DNA of 64,000 nucleotides from NCBI GenBank assembly GCA_026418175.1, contig JAOABX010000005.1, positions 62,001 to 126,000 on the forward strand, written 5' to 3'. The translations under genes and the position numbers were made by a program. The notes under the pieces were generated by a model. The model worked only from the letters and a program-made list of their open reading frames with translations. It was not told the origin of the DNA and ran no database searches. The DNA comes from Flavobacteriales bacterium. Its GTDB lineage: Bacteria; Bacteroidota; Bacteroidia; CAIKAF01. The first letter of the stretch is position 1, and the number at the start of each line of letters is the position of its first letter. Of this stretch, positions 26,812 through 35,400 are shown piece by piece.

Positions 26812-28758
26812 TTATTTAATTAAAATTAGTTTACCTGTGAACTGATGCAATGTTCCAAAATTATCTTTAACATAAATGCGATACACATATACACCCTGTG
26901 GAGTCTTTAACGGATCAGCACCTCCGATACTACCATCCCATCCATCGTTTATGTTTCTGGATTCAAATATACAACGCCCCCAACGGTCGTATATATACAT
27001 TTCAAAAGAGTTTTCCTGCAATCCTATACCTTTCACTTCAAATTTTTCATTTTTATCATCCTGATTTACTGTAAAAGCATTGGGTATAAACAATGAAAAT
27101 TCTGCAATTACATTAATTATCATAGTATAAGAGTCTTTGCACCCGTTTGCATCAAAGGCTGTAATGGTAACGGGATAGGAGCCTTCTCCACTGGTAAATT
27201 GATAAATAAAATTATCCTGATAAAAATTTTGTCCTTCAATTTCCCAAACAAAAGAAGTATAATACTGAGAAGCATTAAAAAAATGCGCATAGGGAAACAA
27301 TACATTCACCACCGGATTATCCACTGTAAAATAAGCCATCAATGTATCGTTTTCAATATTATTTACAACAATCAATGTATCTAACCAACAACCTAAATCA
27401 TCCGTTACTCGAATGTATAACAATGAATCGCCAACTGCACCCACATATACCGGATTGTTGGAAGTAATGTTTTGAAAATAATCTGTAAATGTATATTGAT
27501 AAGGGGGGGTTGTACCATTGACCAACACTGTTATTACGCCCACTCCTTTAGAACAAGTATCAGCTTGTTGAACTACCTGAAAACTAAAGCTTGTCGGGTC
27601 TGATACTGTTACATTGGCTGTGGCAGTGCACCCCTGTGCGTCTGTAACAGTAACCACATAGTTGCCTCGGGCTAAACCAGTTGCAGTTTGTGTATTTTGG
27701 GTCGCAGGATCGCTCCATAAGTATTGATACGGGCCAATCCCTCCAATAACATTTACGGTGGCCTGTCCGTTATCCACACCGCAATCTGCATCTACAACCG
27801 TAACACTAAGCATCATGGCATTGTAATTAAATGAGATATTGGGAGTTGAAGCATTGGCCTGATTTCCACAAATATCTTCAATCACTCCCGATATGGCTAA
27901 TGTAAAATTTCCACCAGAACTAATGGGTGGAGATAAAGCAAGCACATATTCTATAGAATATGCAGCCCCAGCTTGGCAGTCAATCCCTGTTGCGGATGTA
28001 ATGGTATAAGGGCCTCCGGGACCTGTAAATGAAAAATCAGAGGGCTGCACTGAATTACAAGCAATATTCTCAGAAAATGTTACGGTAATACTGCTGGCAT
28101 TGCAGTTCAGGTTAGGCTGAACTGAAACCAGGGATGGTGGAACGTTATCTGGCACTTGAGCCGTTGAATTGCTAAAATCTAGCCGATACCCATTAGTACT
28201 TTGTGAAAAATTTGAGATATATAGAACAAAACGCTGCCCTGCTGAAACATTAATGGTTGGTTCATCTTGCGGATTTGTTCCCCCATTGGCTCCTGTAATT
28301 CCATTATTTGTAGTATAACTGGAAAAATTACATTCTACTTCGAGTGATCCGTTAGTTTTAATATCAGAACAATCCGCATTGGTTAAATTAAATAGAGCCC
28401 AGTCATAATCATCAGTGGATACATAAGGAATAATATTAAAATGCAATATTCCGTTTGTTTGAACCGTAAACGTGTACCAAATTCCATTGTCTTCACCGGT
28501 AGCCAGGCAGGATAAAATACCGCTAATTTCGTTAGGAACATTATCTGGCGGAACATTAAGTACTGGTACATCATAACTTATTTGGCACACCGGTATGGCT
28601 CCCATACAATCTCCAGAAGATGCCTGAGCATATAAAAACCTTGTTGTTAGTTCTATTAAAAAAAGCAGAACTAACAGACAATGTGAAAGATATGAATATA
28701 ACGAGCCCAATATACTTATATTCAAATATACAAAATAATAGACACTTATAGAAAACAA
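26812..28758 (-). CDS. Secreted protein with Ig-like repeats and T9SS type B signal
   Basis: Up to 648 residues. The signal region has no clean ATG: TTG at 28758 or TTG further in (ILGSLYSYLSHCLLVLLFLIELTTRFLYAQ) are possible, and TATATTTG before the latter is a promoter-like box. The mature protein begins ASSGDCMGAIPVCQ, then a CUB-like or pre-peptidase C-terminal-like domain (GEDNGIWYTFTVQTNGILHFNIIPY), an SbsA-type Ig-like domain (VSVQPNLNCNASSITVTFSENI), SprB-like Ig repeats (VTVVDADCGVDNGQATVNVIGGIGPYQYLWSDPATQNTQTATGL) and the type B C-terminus (FIPNAFTVNQDDKNEKFEV ... MYIYDRWGRCIFE). Likely a surface or released protein. A G7 tract lies in the coding region. Confidence 0.85.
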   Translation of the reverse strand: MFSISVYYFVYLNISILGSLYSYLSHCLLVLLFLIELTTRFLYAQASSGDCMGAIPVCQISYDVPVLNVPPDNVPNEISGILSCLATGEDNGIWYTFTVQTNGILHFNIIPYVSTDDYDWALFNLTNADCSDIKTNGSLEVECNFSSYTTNNGITGANGGTNPQDEPTINVSAGQRFVLYISNFSQSTNGYRLDFSNSTAQVPDNVPPSLVSVQPNLNCNASSITVTFSENIACNSVQPSDFSFTGPGGPYTITSATGIDCQAGAAYSIEYVLALSPPISSGGNFTLAISGVIEDICGNQANASTPNISFNYNAMMLSVTVVDADCGVDNGQATVNVIGGIGPYQYLWSDPATQNTQTATGLARGNYVVTVTDAQGCTATANVTVSDPTSFSFQVVQQADTCSKGVGVITVLVNGTTPPYQYTFTDYFQNITSNNPVYVGAVGDSLLYIRVTDDLGCWLDTLIVVNNIENDTLMAYFTVDNPVVNVLFPYAHFFNASQYYTSFVWEIEGQNFYQDNFIYQFTSGEGSYPVTITAFDANGCKDSYTMIINVIAEFSLFIPNAFTVNQDDKNEKFEVKGIGLQENSFEMYIYDRWGRCIFESRNINDGWDGSIGGADPLKTPQGVYVYRIYVKDNFGTLHQFTGKLILIK

Positions 28759-28903
28759 ATAGTTGTATGTACAGTACTTATAAACGAACCTGTGTGTATA
28801 TTGTTATTAATTTCGTTCTGGTTAGTATTTAAAAATGGTGATATAACATACAGTATTTATAACTTAGCGCACAGAAAATCATAAAATTTAAACTATAAAA
28901 CGT

Positions 28904-29845
28904 ATGAAAATTACCGTAGTAGGTGCCGGAGCCGTAGGTGCTACCTGTGCAGATAACATTGCTAGAAAAGAGCTTGCTGAAGAAGTAGTATTGCTCGACA
29001 TTAAAGAAGGGTTAGCCGAAGGGAAAGCATTGGATATGCTTCAAACAGCTTCTCTATTAGAATTTGACACCCGTATTACCGGAAGTACAAATGATTATTC
29101 AAAAACCGCAAACTCTGATGTGGTAGTGATTACCTCCGGTGTACCACGTAAGCCCGGAATGACCCGCGAAGAACTGATAGGAATTAATGCCGGCATTGTA
29201 AAAAATGTTACGGAAAACATCCTGAAGCACTCTCCCAATGCAATCATCATCGTTATATCAAACCCGATGGATACCATGACTTACTTGGCTTTAAAAACCA
29301 GTGGAATTCCTAAAAACCGCATTATTGGTATGGGGGGAATTTTGGATAGCGCCCGTTTTAAGTGTTACTTAAGCCAGGAGCTACATTGTTCACCAAATGA
29401 TTTGCATGCCGTGGTTATTGGAGGGCATGGTGATACAACGATGATCCCATTAATTCGTATGGCTACACTAAATGGTACTCCTGTTACAACCATGATAAGC
29501 GAGGAAAAACAAAAGCAAATTGTAGCCGATACAATGGTAGGGGGAGCCACTTTAACCAAATTAATTGGAACCTCCGCTTGGTATGCACCGGGAGCAGCAG
29601 GTGCTTTATTGGTAGAAAGCATTGTAAGAGATCAGAAAAAAGTTTTTCCATGTTGCGTTTACCTAGAAGGCGAATACGGACAAAAAGACATTTGTCTGGG
29701 TGTACCCGTAGTAATTGGTCGCAACGGTTGGGAAAAAATAATAGATTATAAACTCAATGACGAAGAGCAAGCTTTATTTAATAAAAGTGCTGATGCCGTA
29801 AGAAATATGAATGAAGTATTGACTACGCTTGACGTTAATGCATAA
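28904..29845 (+). CDS. mdh: Malate dehydrogenase
   Basis: 313 residues, LDH/MDH superfamily. N-terminal Rossmann motif VVGAGAVGATCADNI; substrate-binding loop VPRKPGMTREEL with the Arg pair; NPMDTMTYLALKTSGIPKNRIIGMGGILDSARFK; catalytic His in VVIGGHGDTTMIP. The MDH-type Arg in PRKPGM favours oxaloacetate over pyruvate. It interconverts malate and oxaloacetate with NAD in the TCA cycle. The reading frame starts at an ATG; TAACTTAG at 28860-28867 is a partial -7 match 36 nt upstream. A terminator follows, so the gene is probably monocistronic. Confidence 0.97.
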   Translation: MKITVVGAGAVGATCADNIARKELAEEVVLLDIKEGLAEGKALDMLQTASLLEFDTRITGSTNDYSKTANSDVVVITSGVPRKPGMTREELIGINAGIVKNVTENILKHSPNAIIIVISNPMDTMTYLALKTSGIPKNRIIGMGGILDSARFKCYLSQELHCSPNDLHAVVIGGHGDTTMIPLIRMATLNGTPVTTMISEEKQKQIVADTMVGGATLTKLIGTSAWYAPGAAGALLVESIVRDQKKVFPCCVYLEGEYGQKDICLGVPVVIGRNGWEKIIDYKLNDEEQALFNKSADAVRNMNEVLTTLDVNA

Positions 29846-29868
29846 GCACATTTAAAATAAAACAAATG

Positions 29869-29900
29869 AAAAAAGCTGTCTAAATAAGGCAGCTTTTTTA
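29869..29900 (+). terminator. Rho-independent terminator after mdh
   Basis: AAAAGCTGTC (29871-29880), loop TAAATAA, then GGCAGCTTTTTT, giving a stem with one G-U pair and a T tail. Confidence 0.88.
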
Positions 29901-29934
29901 TCTTTACAAGATATTCAACATTCATAATCATTTC

Positions 29935-31071
29935 ATGAATAAAAACCTTTACATATATAAAATTTATTCCCTACTTGGGATACTCATTTCAAGCCTTCAT
30001 GCACAAACTTTTGTTGATAGTATAAATCATCAATCATATACCCGCTATTTTAGAGTTCATTTGCCTTTAGGATATAATCCATCCTTCTATTATCCATTAG
30101 TACTTAATTACCATGGTTATACTTCTAATGCCTTACAGCAGGAATTATATACCGGCATGAGTACATTAGCAGATGAGCAAAATTTTATCGTGGTATATCC
30201 TGATGGCATTGCTAATTCTTGGAACGTAGGCTTTTTACCACAACCATATTTTTCAGGAATAGATGATGTGGGTTTTACTAATACCTTGCTAGATACTTTA
30301 ATTGCACGCTATTCTATTGATACAAGTAAAGTGTATGCCTGCGGCATGAGTAATGGGGGATATATGAGTTACCGTTTGGCCTGTGAACTAAGCCATCGAA
30401 TTACTGCCATAGCCTCAGTTACAGGGTTAATGACTGATAGTACTTCCTATTATTGTAATCCTCCGCGTTCTGTACCTGTATTACAAATTCATGGTACAGC
30501 TGACCCGATTGTTAATTATAATGGAATTCCTGGTTCCCTAAGTGTTAATGAGACTCTTACTTTTTGGGCAAATCATAATAGCTGCGGAAATACAACAACT
30601 ACTATTAATATATCAAATAATAATACAAATGACTTTAGCACGGTTGAACAAATTGATTATACAGGATGCAGCAGTTGCGGTTGGATTCGCTTTTTTAAAA
30701 TACAAGGCGGTGGACATACCTGGCCCGACGGAGCTGTAGATATCCCTAGCTATGGGCCTACCAATCGAGACATTAATGCAACCCGTGAAATCTGGAGTTT
30801 TTTTCAAATGCATAGCATGCCTTGCTATGTTAGTATAAAAGAAGAATTTACTGAACAAATAAAGATTTTCCCTAACCCTGCTTCTGAAATTATTCAAGTA
30901 CATTCTGAATATCCAATTGAGCGAATCACACTAATGGATATGTCAGGGAAATGTTTGTTGCAATCTTCAACGAATGAATTACACGTTGCAAATTTACAAT
31001 CTGGCATATATTTGCTTTCAATTGTAACAATTCACAGTAATTATACAGTACGTTGGATTAAAAGCCCTTAA
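29935..31071 (+). CDS. Secreted PHB depolymerase/feruloyl-esterase-like (LpqC family) with T9SS type A signal
   Basis: 378 residues. Signal peptide ending SSLHAQ. Esterase domain about 22-285: PLVLNYHGYTSNALQQE, FIVVYPDGIANSWNVGF, DTSKVYACGMSNGGYMSYRLACEL with the nucleophile Ser in GMSNGG, VPVLQIHGTADPIVNYNG with the Asp, and a late His in IQGGGHTWPDG. This is the canonical set for the PHB-depolymerase/LpqC-like family, which cleaves ester bonds in polymers or plant phenolic esters. C-terminus IKIFPNPASEIIQVHSEYPIERITLMDMSGK ... LQSGIYLLSIV is a T9SS type A signal. It is likely an extracellular enzyme. Substrate is not fixed by sequence. Confidence 0.9.
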   Translation: MNKNLYIYKIYSLLGILISSLHAQTFVDSINHQSYTRYFRVHLPLGYNPSFYYPLVLNYHGYTSNALQQELYTGMSTLADEQNFIVVYPDGIANSWNVGFLPQPYFSGIDDVGFTNTLLDTLIARYSIDTSKVYACGMSNGGYMSYRLACELSHRITAIASVTGLMTDSTSYYCNPPRSVPVLQIHGTADPIVNYNGIPGSLSVNETLTFWANHNSCGNTTTTINISNNNTNDFSTVEQIDYTGCSSCGWIRFFKIQGGGHTWPDGAVDIPSYGPTNRDINATREIWSFFQMHSMPCYVSIKEEFTEQIKIFPNPASEIIQVHSEYPIERITLMDMSGKCLLQSSTNELHVANLQSGIYLLSIVTIHSNYTVRWIKSP

Positions 31072-31104
31072 AAAGAAGCATAATTTTAACAGATATAAAA
31101 AACC

Positions 31105-31572
31105 ATGCAAATTGAAATAGGAAAACCCGCTCCACCATTTAGGTTATTTAATACCGAAAAACAGGAAATTTCTCTTGAAAATTTGAAAGGCAAAAATGTG
31201 CTACTGCATTTTTTTCCGCTGGCCTTTACCAGTGTTTGTACAGCGCAACTCTGCAATGCCCGTGATAATTTAACTATTTACAATTCCATGAATTGTGTAG
31301 TGCTTGGTATATCTGTTGACTCATTATTTTCACTTGCCGAGTTTCGTAAACAACAACATTTGAATTTCGATTTACTAAGCGATTTTAATAAAACCACAAT
31401 CCGTGATTATGGACTGGTCATTGAAGATTTTGCTTTTGGAATGAAAGGTGTTAGTAAACGCGCCGCCTTTCTTTTAGACAAAGAGGGTATTGTGCGCTAT
31501 GCTGAAATAACGCCATCGCCGGCAGATCAACCCAATTATCTGGCTATTCAAGAGGCTTTAGCCAAACTATAA
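31105..31572 (+). CDS. Peroxiredoxin (PrxQ/BCP or AhpE-like)
   Basis: 155 residues, thioredoxin fold. N-terminal GKPAPPFRLFNTEKQEISLENLKGKNVLLHFFPLAFTSVC contains the AhpC/TSA signature, with peroxidatic Cys45 in FTSVCTAQLC and a candidate resolving Cys50 five residues on, the PrxQ/BCP spacing. Downstream VLGISVDSLFSLAEF and LLDKEGIVRYAEI complete the fold. The enzyme reduces hydrogen or organic peroxides with thioredoxin-type donors in the cytoplasm. It follows the esterase by 33 nt and may be cotranscribed. Confidence 0.92.
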   Translation: MQIEIGKPAPPFRLFNTEKQEISLENLKGKNVLLHFFPLAFTSVCTAQLCNARDNLTIYNSMNCVVLGISVDSLFSLAEFRKQQHLNFDLLSDFNKTTIRDYGLVIEDFAFGMKGVSKRAAFLLDKEGIVRYAEITPSPADQPNYLAIQEALAKL

Positions 31573-31648
31573 ACAGTTTTTAAATTGTATATAGTTTCAT
31601 GTAAAGGATGAATTTCTCCCCATTTACTTTTTCATTCAAAAAAATTTT

Positions 31649-31656
31649 TACATTGG
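31649..31656 (+). promoter_or_regulatory. -7-like element TACATTGG
   Basis: Seven of eight match to TAnnTTTG, 18 nt before the transhydrogenase ATG at 31675. Confidence 0.4.
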
Positions 31657-31674
31657 ATTAAAAATTACCCGATT

Positions 31675-32802
31675 ATGATTATTGGTGTACCCAAAGAGCT
31701 TAAATCGCGTGAAAATCGTGTAGCCTTAACACCCGATACTGTAAAAGACTTGATAAAAAAAGGGTTTACAGTTCATGTTGAAAATGAAGCCGGTATAGGT
31801 TCATTTATTACGAATGAGGCCTATCAGGCAGCAGGTGCCACAATTAAAACTAAAGATGAAATATATCGTGAAAGCGATACTATTTTAAAAGTTAATGCCC
31901 CACAACCAGATGAAATACGCATGATGAAGCGGGGTGCATGCTTGTTAAGTTTTATGTGGGCAGCTACCAACCCTTCATTGGTCGAAGCCTGTGTGGATGC
32001 TGGTATTAGTGCATTTTCCATGGATGCCATTCCCCGTATTTCCAGGGCTCAAAAAATGGATGCTTTGTCATCGCAGGCAAATTTAGCCGGATACAAAGCT
32101 GTATTAATGGCAGCCGATAAAATAGGTAAAATTTTACCAATGATGACAACTGCTGCCGGAACCATACGGCCCGCCAAAGTAGTAATATTTGGAGCCGGAG
32201 TTGCCGGGTTGCAAGCGCTTGCTACTGCAAAACGACTTGGTGCAGTTGTTGAAGTAACGGATATTCGGCCTGAAACCAAGGAACAAGTAGAATCATTAGG
32301 TGGAAAATTTATTACTGTGGAAGGTGATGACTCTATAATAATTGAAGGTGGATATGTAAAAAATGTAAGTGAAGATTTTTTAAAAAAACAGCAGGAAACC
32401 GTTGCCCGTCATGTCAAAGAAGCTGATATTGTAATAACTACAGCGTTAATTCCCGGCAAAAAAGCCCCATTGCTTGTAACAGAAGATATGGTAAAAAGTA
32501 TGCGGTTTGGCTCCGTTATAGTTGATATGGCCGTAGAGCAGGGCGGTAATGTGGCCGGCAGCGAATTAAATTCTACCGTAGTAAAGCATGGAATTACAAT
32601 TATTGGCGAAAGTAATATCCCCTCTTTACTACCGATGAATGCCAGTGATTTGTATGCAAAAAATATCGTTGCTTTTTTACTTCACCTGGCCACACCAGAA
32701 GGATTCAAATGGGAAATGGAGGAAGAAATTACCAAAGGTTCACTTATCACCCATCAGGGAAATCCTGTACATCCTAGTGTACTTAGAACACAACATGCTT
32801 AA
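31675..32802 (+). CDS. pntA: NAD(P) transhydrogenase alpha subunit, domain I (PntAA)
   Basis: 375 residues, alanine dehydrogenase/PNT-like. IIGVPKELKSRENRVALTPDTVKDL at the N-terminus; the NAD-binding Rossmann motif VVIFGAGVAGLQALATAKRLGAVVEVTDIRP; then VIVDMAVEQGGNVAGSE. It is the NAD(H)-binding soluble domain of proton-translocating transhydrogenase, which uses the proton gradient to reduce NADP with NADH. The alpha subunit is split in this organism: this ORF holds domain I only, and the membrane part is the next gene 27 nt downstream. First gene of a three-gene operon. Confidence 0.95.
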   Translation: MIIGVPKELKSRENRVALTPDTVKDLIKKGFTVHVENEAGIGSFITNEAYQAAGATIKTKDEIYRESDTILKVNAPQPDEIRMMKRGACLLSFMWAATNPSLVEACVDAGISAFSMDAIPRISRAQKMDALSSQANLAGYKAVLMAADKIGKILPMMTTAAGTIRPAKVVIFGAGVAGLQALATAKRLGAVVEVTDIRPETKEQVESLGGKFITVEGDDSIIIEGGYVKNVSEDFLKKQQETVARHVKEADIVITTALIPGKKAPLLVTEDMVKSMRFGSVIVDMAVEQGGNVAGSELNSTVVKHGITIIGESNIPSLLPMNASDLYAKNIVAFLLHLATPEGFKWEMEEEITKGSLITHQGNPVHPSVLRTQHA

Positions 32803-32829
32803 TTTTAATCCAAAAATTTATAAATAAAT

Positions 32830-33138
32830 ATGGAAACTATCTGGCAATTTATTATTGAAAACAAAGAAATTTTCTACTTCGTGATTTTGGCTGTTTTTGT
32901 AGGTGTAGAAGTCATTGGAGGAGTGCCCACCGTTCTTCATACCCCTTTGATGAGCGGAGCTAATGCCATACACGGAGTAGTTATTGTAGGTGCTATTTAC
33001 GTCATGCTAAATGTTGATCCTACCAACTACCTATCGTTGGCCCTTGGATTTTTAGCCGTATTTCTAGGAACACTTAATGTGGTGGGGGGGTTTGCAGTTA
33101 CTGATCGCATGTTGGAAATGTTTAAAAAGAAAAAATAA
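32830..33138 (+). CDS. NAD(P) transhydrogenase alpha subunit, membrane part (PntAB)
   Basis: 102 residues with three or four membrane helices: FYFVILAVFVGVEVIGGVP, then VLHTPLMSGANAIHGVVIVGAIYVM, where the HTPLMSGANAIHG motif is diagnostic of the 4-TM segment of transhydrogenase, and LALGFLAVFLGTLNVVGGFAVTDRML. It forms part of the proton channel with PntB. Normal length for the split form. A G7 tract lies inside the VVGG codons. Confidence 0.95.
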   Translation: METIWQFIIENKEIFYFVILAVFVGVEVIGGVPTVLHTPLMSGANAIHGVVIVGAIYVMLNVDPTNYLSLALGFLAVFLGTLNVVGGFAVTDRMLEMFKKKK

Positions 33139-33179
33139 TAAAACTTTAAGGATTCAATTACTTCAATAATTTTTAATCT

Positions 33180-34568
33180 ATGATGAATCAAAGCCTACTT
33201 GAAATAGCCTATCTCATCGGTTCCGTAACTTTTATTGTTGGATTAAAAATGATGGGAAATGCTAAAACGGCAAGAAATGGCAATCTGATTGCTGCAGCTG
33301 GAATGTTCATCGCCATTGTTGGAACCATTGCATTACACGATAAGCCAGTAACACCATTAATCTACGGGCTTATTTTTAGTGCCATTGCATTAGGTTCTGT
33401 AGTTGGCTGGATGGCTGCGAAGAAAGTACAGATGACCAAAATGCCTGAATTGGTTTCAATGTTTAATGGCATGGGAGGTGCCTGTGCAGCCTTGATTGGA
33501 CTTATGGAATTTCAGCATAATGTAGGTAACACGGGATCTATGATTACAATCATTGCAGGTACAGTAATCGGGAGCGTTTCATTTTCCGGAAGTATTATTG
33601 CATATTTAAAATTAAATGGCACCATGAATAAACCACTCCGTTTACCATCTTATAATATAATTAATACAGCAGTACTTATCGGAGTAATTTTATTTGGTGC
33701 ATGGATTATTTATAGCGATACTGCCGAAATGGCAATTGTTTATGCATTATTTGCTATTGCAATCCTGTATGGGGTTTTATTTACTGTTCCAATTGGTGGT
33801 GCTGATATGCCGGTAGTAATCTCTTTACTTAATTCATTTACCGGATTAGCCGCAGCATTTGGCGGTTTTTTGTATGACAACAAAATCATGCTTACCGGCG
33901 GTATTTTAGTTGGTTCTGCAGGAACGTTACTTACCCTAGTGATGTGTAAAGCCATGAATCGCCCCTTGAGTAACGTGATATTTGGAGCATTTGGAGAGGG
34001 AACTGCTTCCTCAGGCGGCCCAGAAGTAAAAGGTTCTATCAAAGATGCATCTGCTACAGATATTGCCATTCTAATGAATTATTCCAAAAAAGTAGTTATT
34101 GTTCCCGGCTACGGATTGGCTGTTGCTCAAGCACAACATGTAATTCATGAATTAGAACAACTATTAGAGGAACGCGGGGTAGAAGTAAAATATGCCATCC
34201 ACCCGGTAGCCGGACGCATGCCCGGACATATGAACGTATTATTGGCAGAATCGAACGTAGCTTATGAAAAGCTGGTAGAAATGGAAGATATTAATCCTGA
34301 ATTTGAACAAACTGATGTAGTATTGGTTGTTGGTGCCAATGATGTAGTAAATCCAGCAGCAAAAACAGATCCTTCTTCTCCCATTTATGGAATGCCTATC
34401 TTGGAAGTTGATAAGGCAAAACATATTATTGTGAATAAACGCAGCATGAGTGCTGGGTATGCTGGAATTGATAACTTGCTATTTTATGACCCCAAATGTA
34501 GCATGTTTTTTGGTGATGCAAAAAAAGCCCTTACTGAGTTGGTTAATGAGTTAAAAAATTTGTCTTAG
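33180..34568 (+). CDS. pntB: NAD(P) transhydrogenase beta subunit (PntB)
   Basis: 462 residues. About eight membrane helices (1-265) with the conserved His in LALHD-type position (VGTIALHDK) and ELVSMFNGMGGACAALIGLME, which is the proton-channel region; then the C-terminal NADP-binding domain III (VVIVPGYGLAVAQAQHVIHEL, KYAIHPVAGRMPGHMNVLLAES, VVLVVGANDVVNPAA, KRSMSAGYAGIDN). The three ORFs give a complete enzyme, likely important for NADPH supply. MM at the start leaves two adjacent ATGs possible. Confidence 0.96.
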   Translation: MMNQSLLEIAYLIGSVTFIVGLKMMGNAKTARNGNLIAAAGMFIAIVGTIALHDKPVTPLIYGLIFSAIALGSVVGWMAAKKVQMTKMPELVSMFNGMGGACAALIGLMEFQHNVGNTGSMITIIAGTVIGSVSFSGSIIAYLKLNGTMNKPLRLPSYNIINTAVLIGVILFGAWIIYSDTAEMAIVYALFAIAILYGVLFTVPIGGADMPVVISLLNSFTGLAAAFGGFLYDNKIMLTGGILVGSAGTLLTLVMCKAMNRPLSNVIFGAFGEGTASSGGPEVKGSIKDASATDIAILMNYSKKVVIVPGYGLAVAQAQHVIHELEQLLEERGVEVKYAIHPVAGRMPGHMNVLLAESNVAYEKLVEMEDINPEFEQTDVVLVVGANDVVNPAAKTDPSSPIYGMPILEVDKAKHIIVNKRSMSAGYAGIDNLLFYDPKCSMFFGDAKKALTELVNELKNLS

Positions 34569-35007
34569 CTCTTAATTTGCACTTTTGTTAAATATTATAT
34601 GAAGTTAATAGCAATTCTATTGGTTTTTTTTGACTGTAAAATCAATAATAGATGTCATATTAATGGTGTTAGAGTCTAATCCAATAAGTTGCAATGAGCT
34701 ATTTTCATATGCATTACCTGACTGATGGTCATGAAAACAAAACTGGAAGTAAAAAAAAACTATGATATAGAACCATACTACCCCTTTGAGATTTGCTTTA
34801 CAAGGGGATTAGAGTGTTTGTTTGAAATATTTTCATTAAGAAAAAAACTTTTTAATATTCCTCAAAATAATTGCAAACATCCATGTGTATTTCATTTTCA
34901 ATTTATACTTGAATACTTGAAATCACCAAAATTTGTAAAACTATACTTTCAACGTCTATTGCATAAATTAAATTGCTTATTATTTCTTGTTAAACATATT
35001 AAACAAT
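34569..35007 (+). other. 439-bp gap with no supported gene
   Basis: A/T-rich sequence between pntB and the HMA-like gene. A 26-codon ORF at 34599-34679 (MKLIAILLVFFDCKINN) and a 124-codon ORF at 34725-35099 exist, but the latter overlaps the real signal peptide in another frame and neither resembles a family. No terminator with a clear hairpin is seen after pntB. Confidence 0.6.
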
Positions 35008-35358
35008 ATGATCATGAGATTCATACAATTATTTATTTTTATAATGACTTTCATAATTACTACAACGAATTCCGTTTTTTCTCAAAACAACAGAATTGAT
35101 ACAAATCGCGATAGCCTAAAAACATTCACTATTAAAGTGAAAGGTATAAGTTGTTCAATGGATTTATCCATGATTTCAGCCAATGTTGAAAAATTACAAG
35201 GAGTGATTCGTTGTAAGCCTCTTAAACAAGGCCCTACATCTACCTTTGAAATTACATACAATCCATCCAAGGTTAGCGAAAATGAAATTTTTTTAGCAAT
35301 TGAAAATACCGCAAGTTGCGAAAATCCTGATGAACGACCTTATAAAGTAAAACAATAA
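35008..35358 (+). CDS. Secreted heavy-metal-associated (HMA)-like domain protein
   Basis: About 116 residues. Signal peptide MIMRFIQLFIFIMTFIITTTNSVFSQ, then a ferredoxin-like HMA fold: TFTIKVKGISCSMDLSMISANVEKLQGV with the metal loop, FEITYNPSKVSENEIFLAIENTA at the end. The usual GMxCxxC is GISCSMD: one Cys remains, with Met two residues on, which could still favour Cu(I) or another soft metal. Other cysteines at VIRCKPL and ASCENPDERP are noncanonical. It precedes a TonB receptor (gap 42 nt) and an MFS transporter, which suggests metal delivery or sensing in the periplasm. The TTG at 34987 is out of the signal-peptide pattern. Confidence 0.72.
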   Translation: MIMRFIQLFIFIMTFIITTTNSVFSQNNRIDTNRDSLKTFTIKVKGISCSMDLSMISANVEKLQGVIRCKPLKQGPTSTFEITYNPSKVSENEIFLAIENTASCENPDERPYKVKQ

Positions 35359-35400
35359 TCTACAGAAGTCTGAATTATATGATACTTTAATAAAAGTATA

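Noticed and set aside
34599-34679. 26-codon lipoprotein-like ORF (MKLIAILLVFFDC)
   Set aside because: The hydrophobic start is followed by a short polar tail and stop; no relatives recognised and the lipobox is poor.
34725-35099. 124-codon ORF before the HMA-like gene
   Set aside because: It overlaps the signal peptide of the HMA-like protein in another frame, has no recognisable motif, and is rich in Phe and Lys as expected for A/T-rich noncoding DNA.
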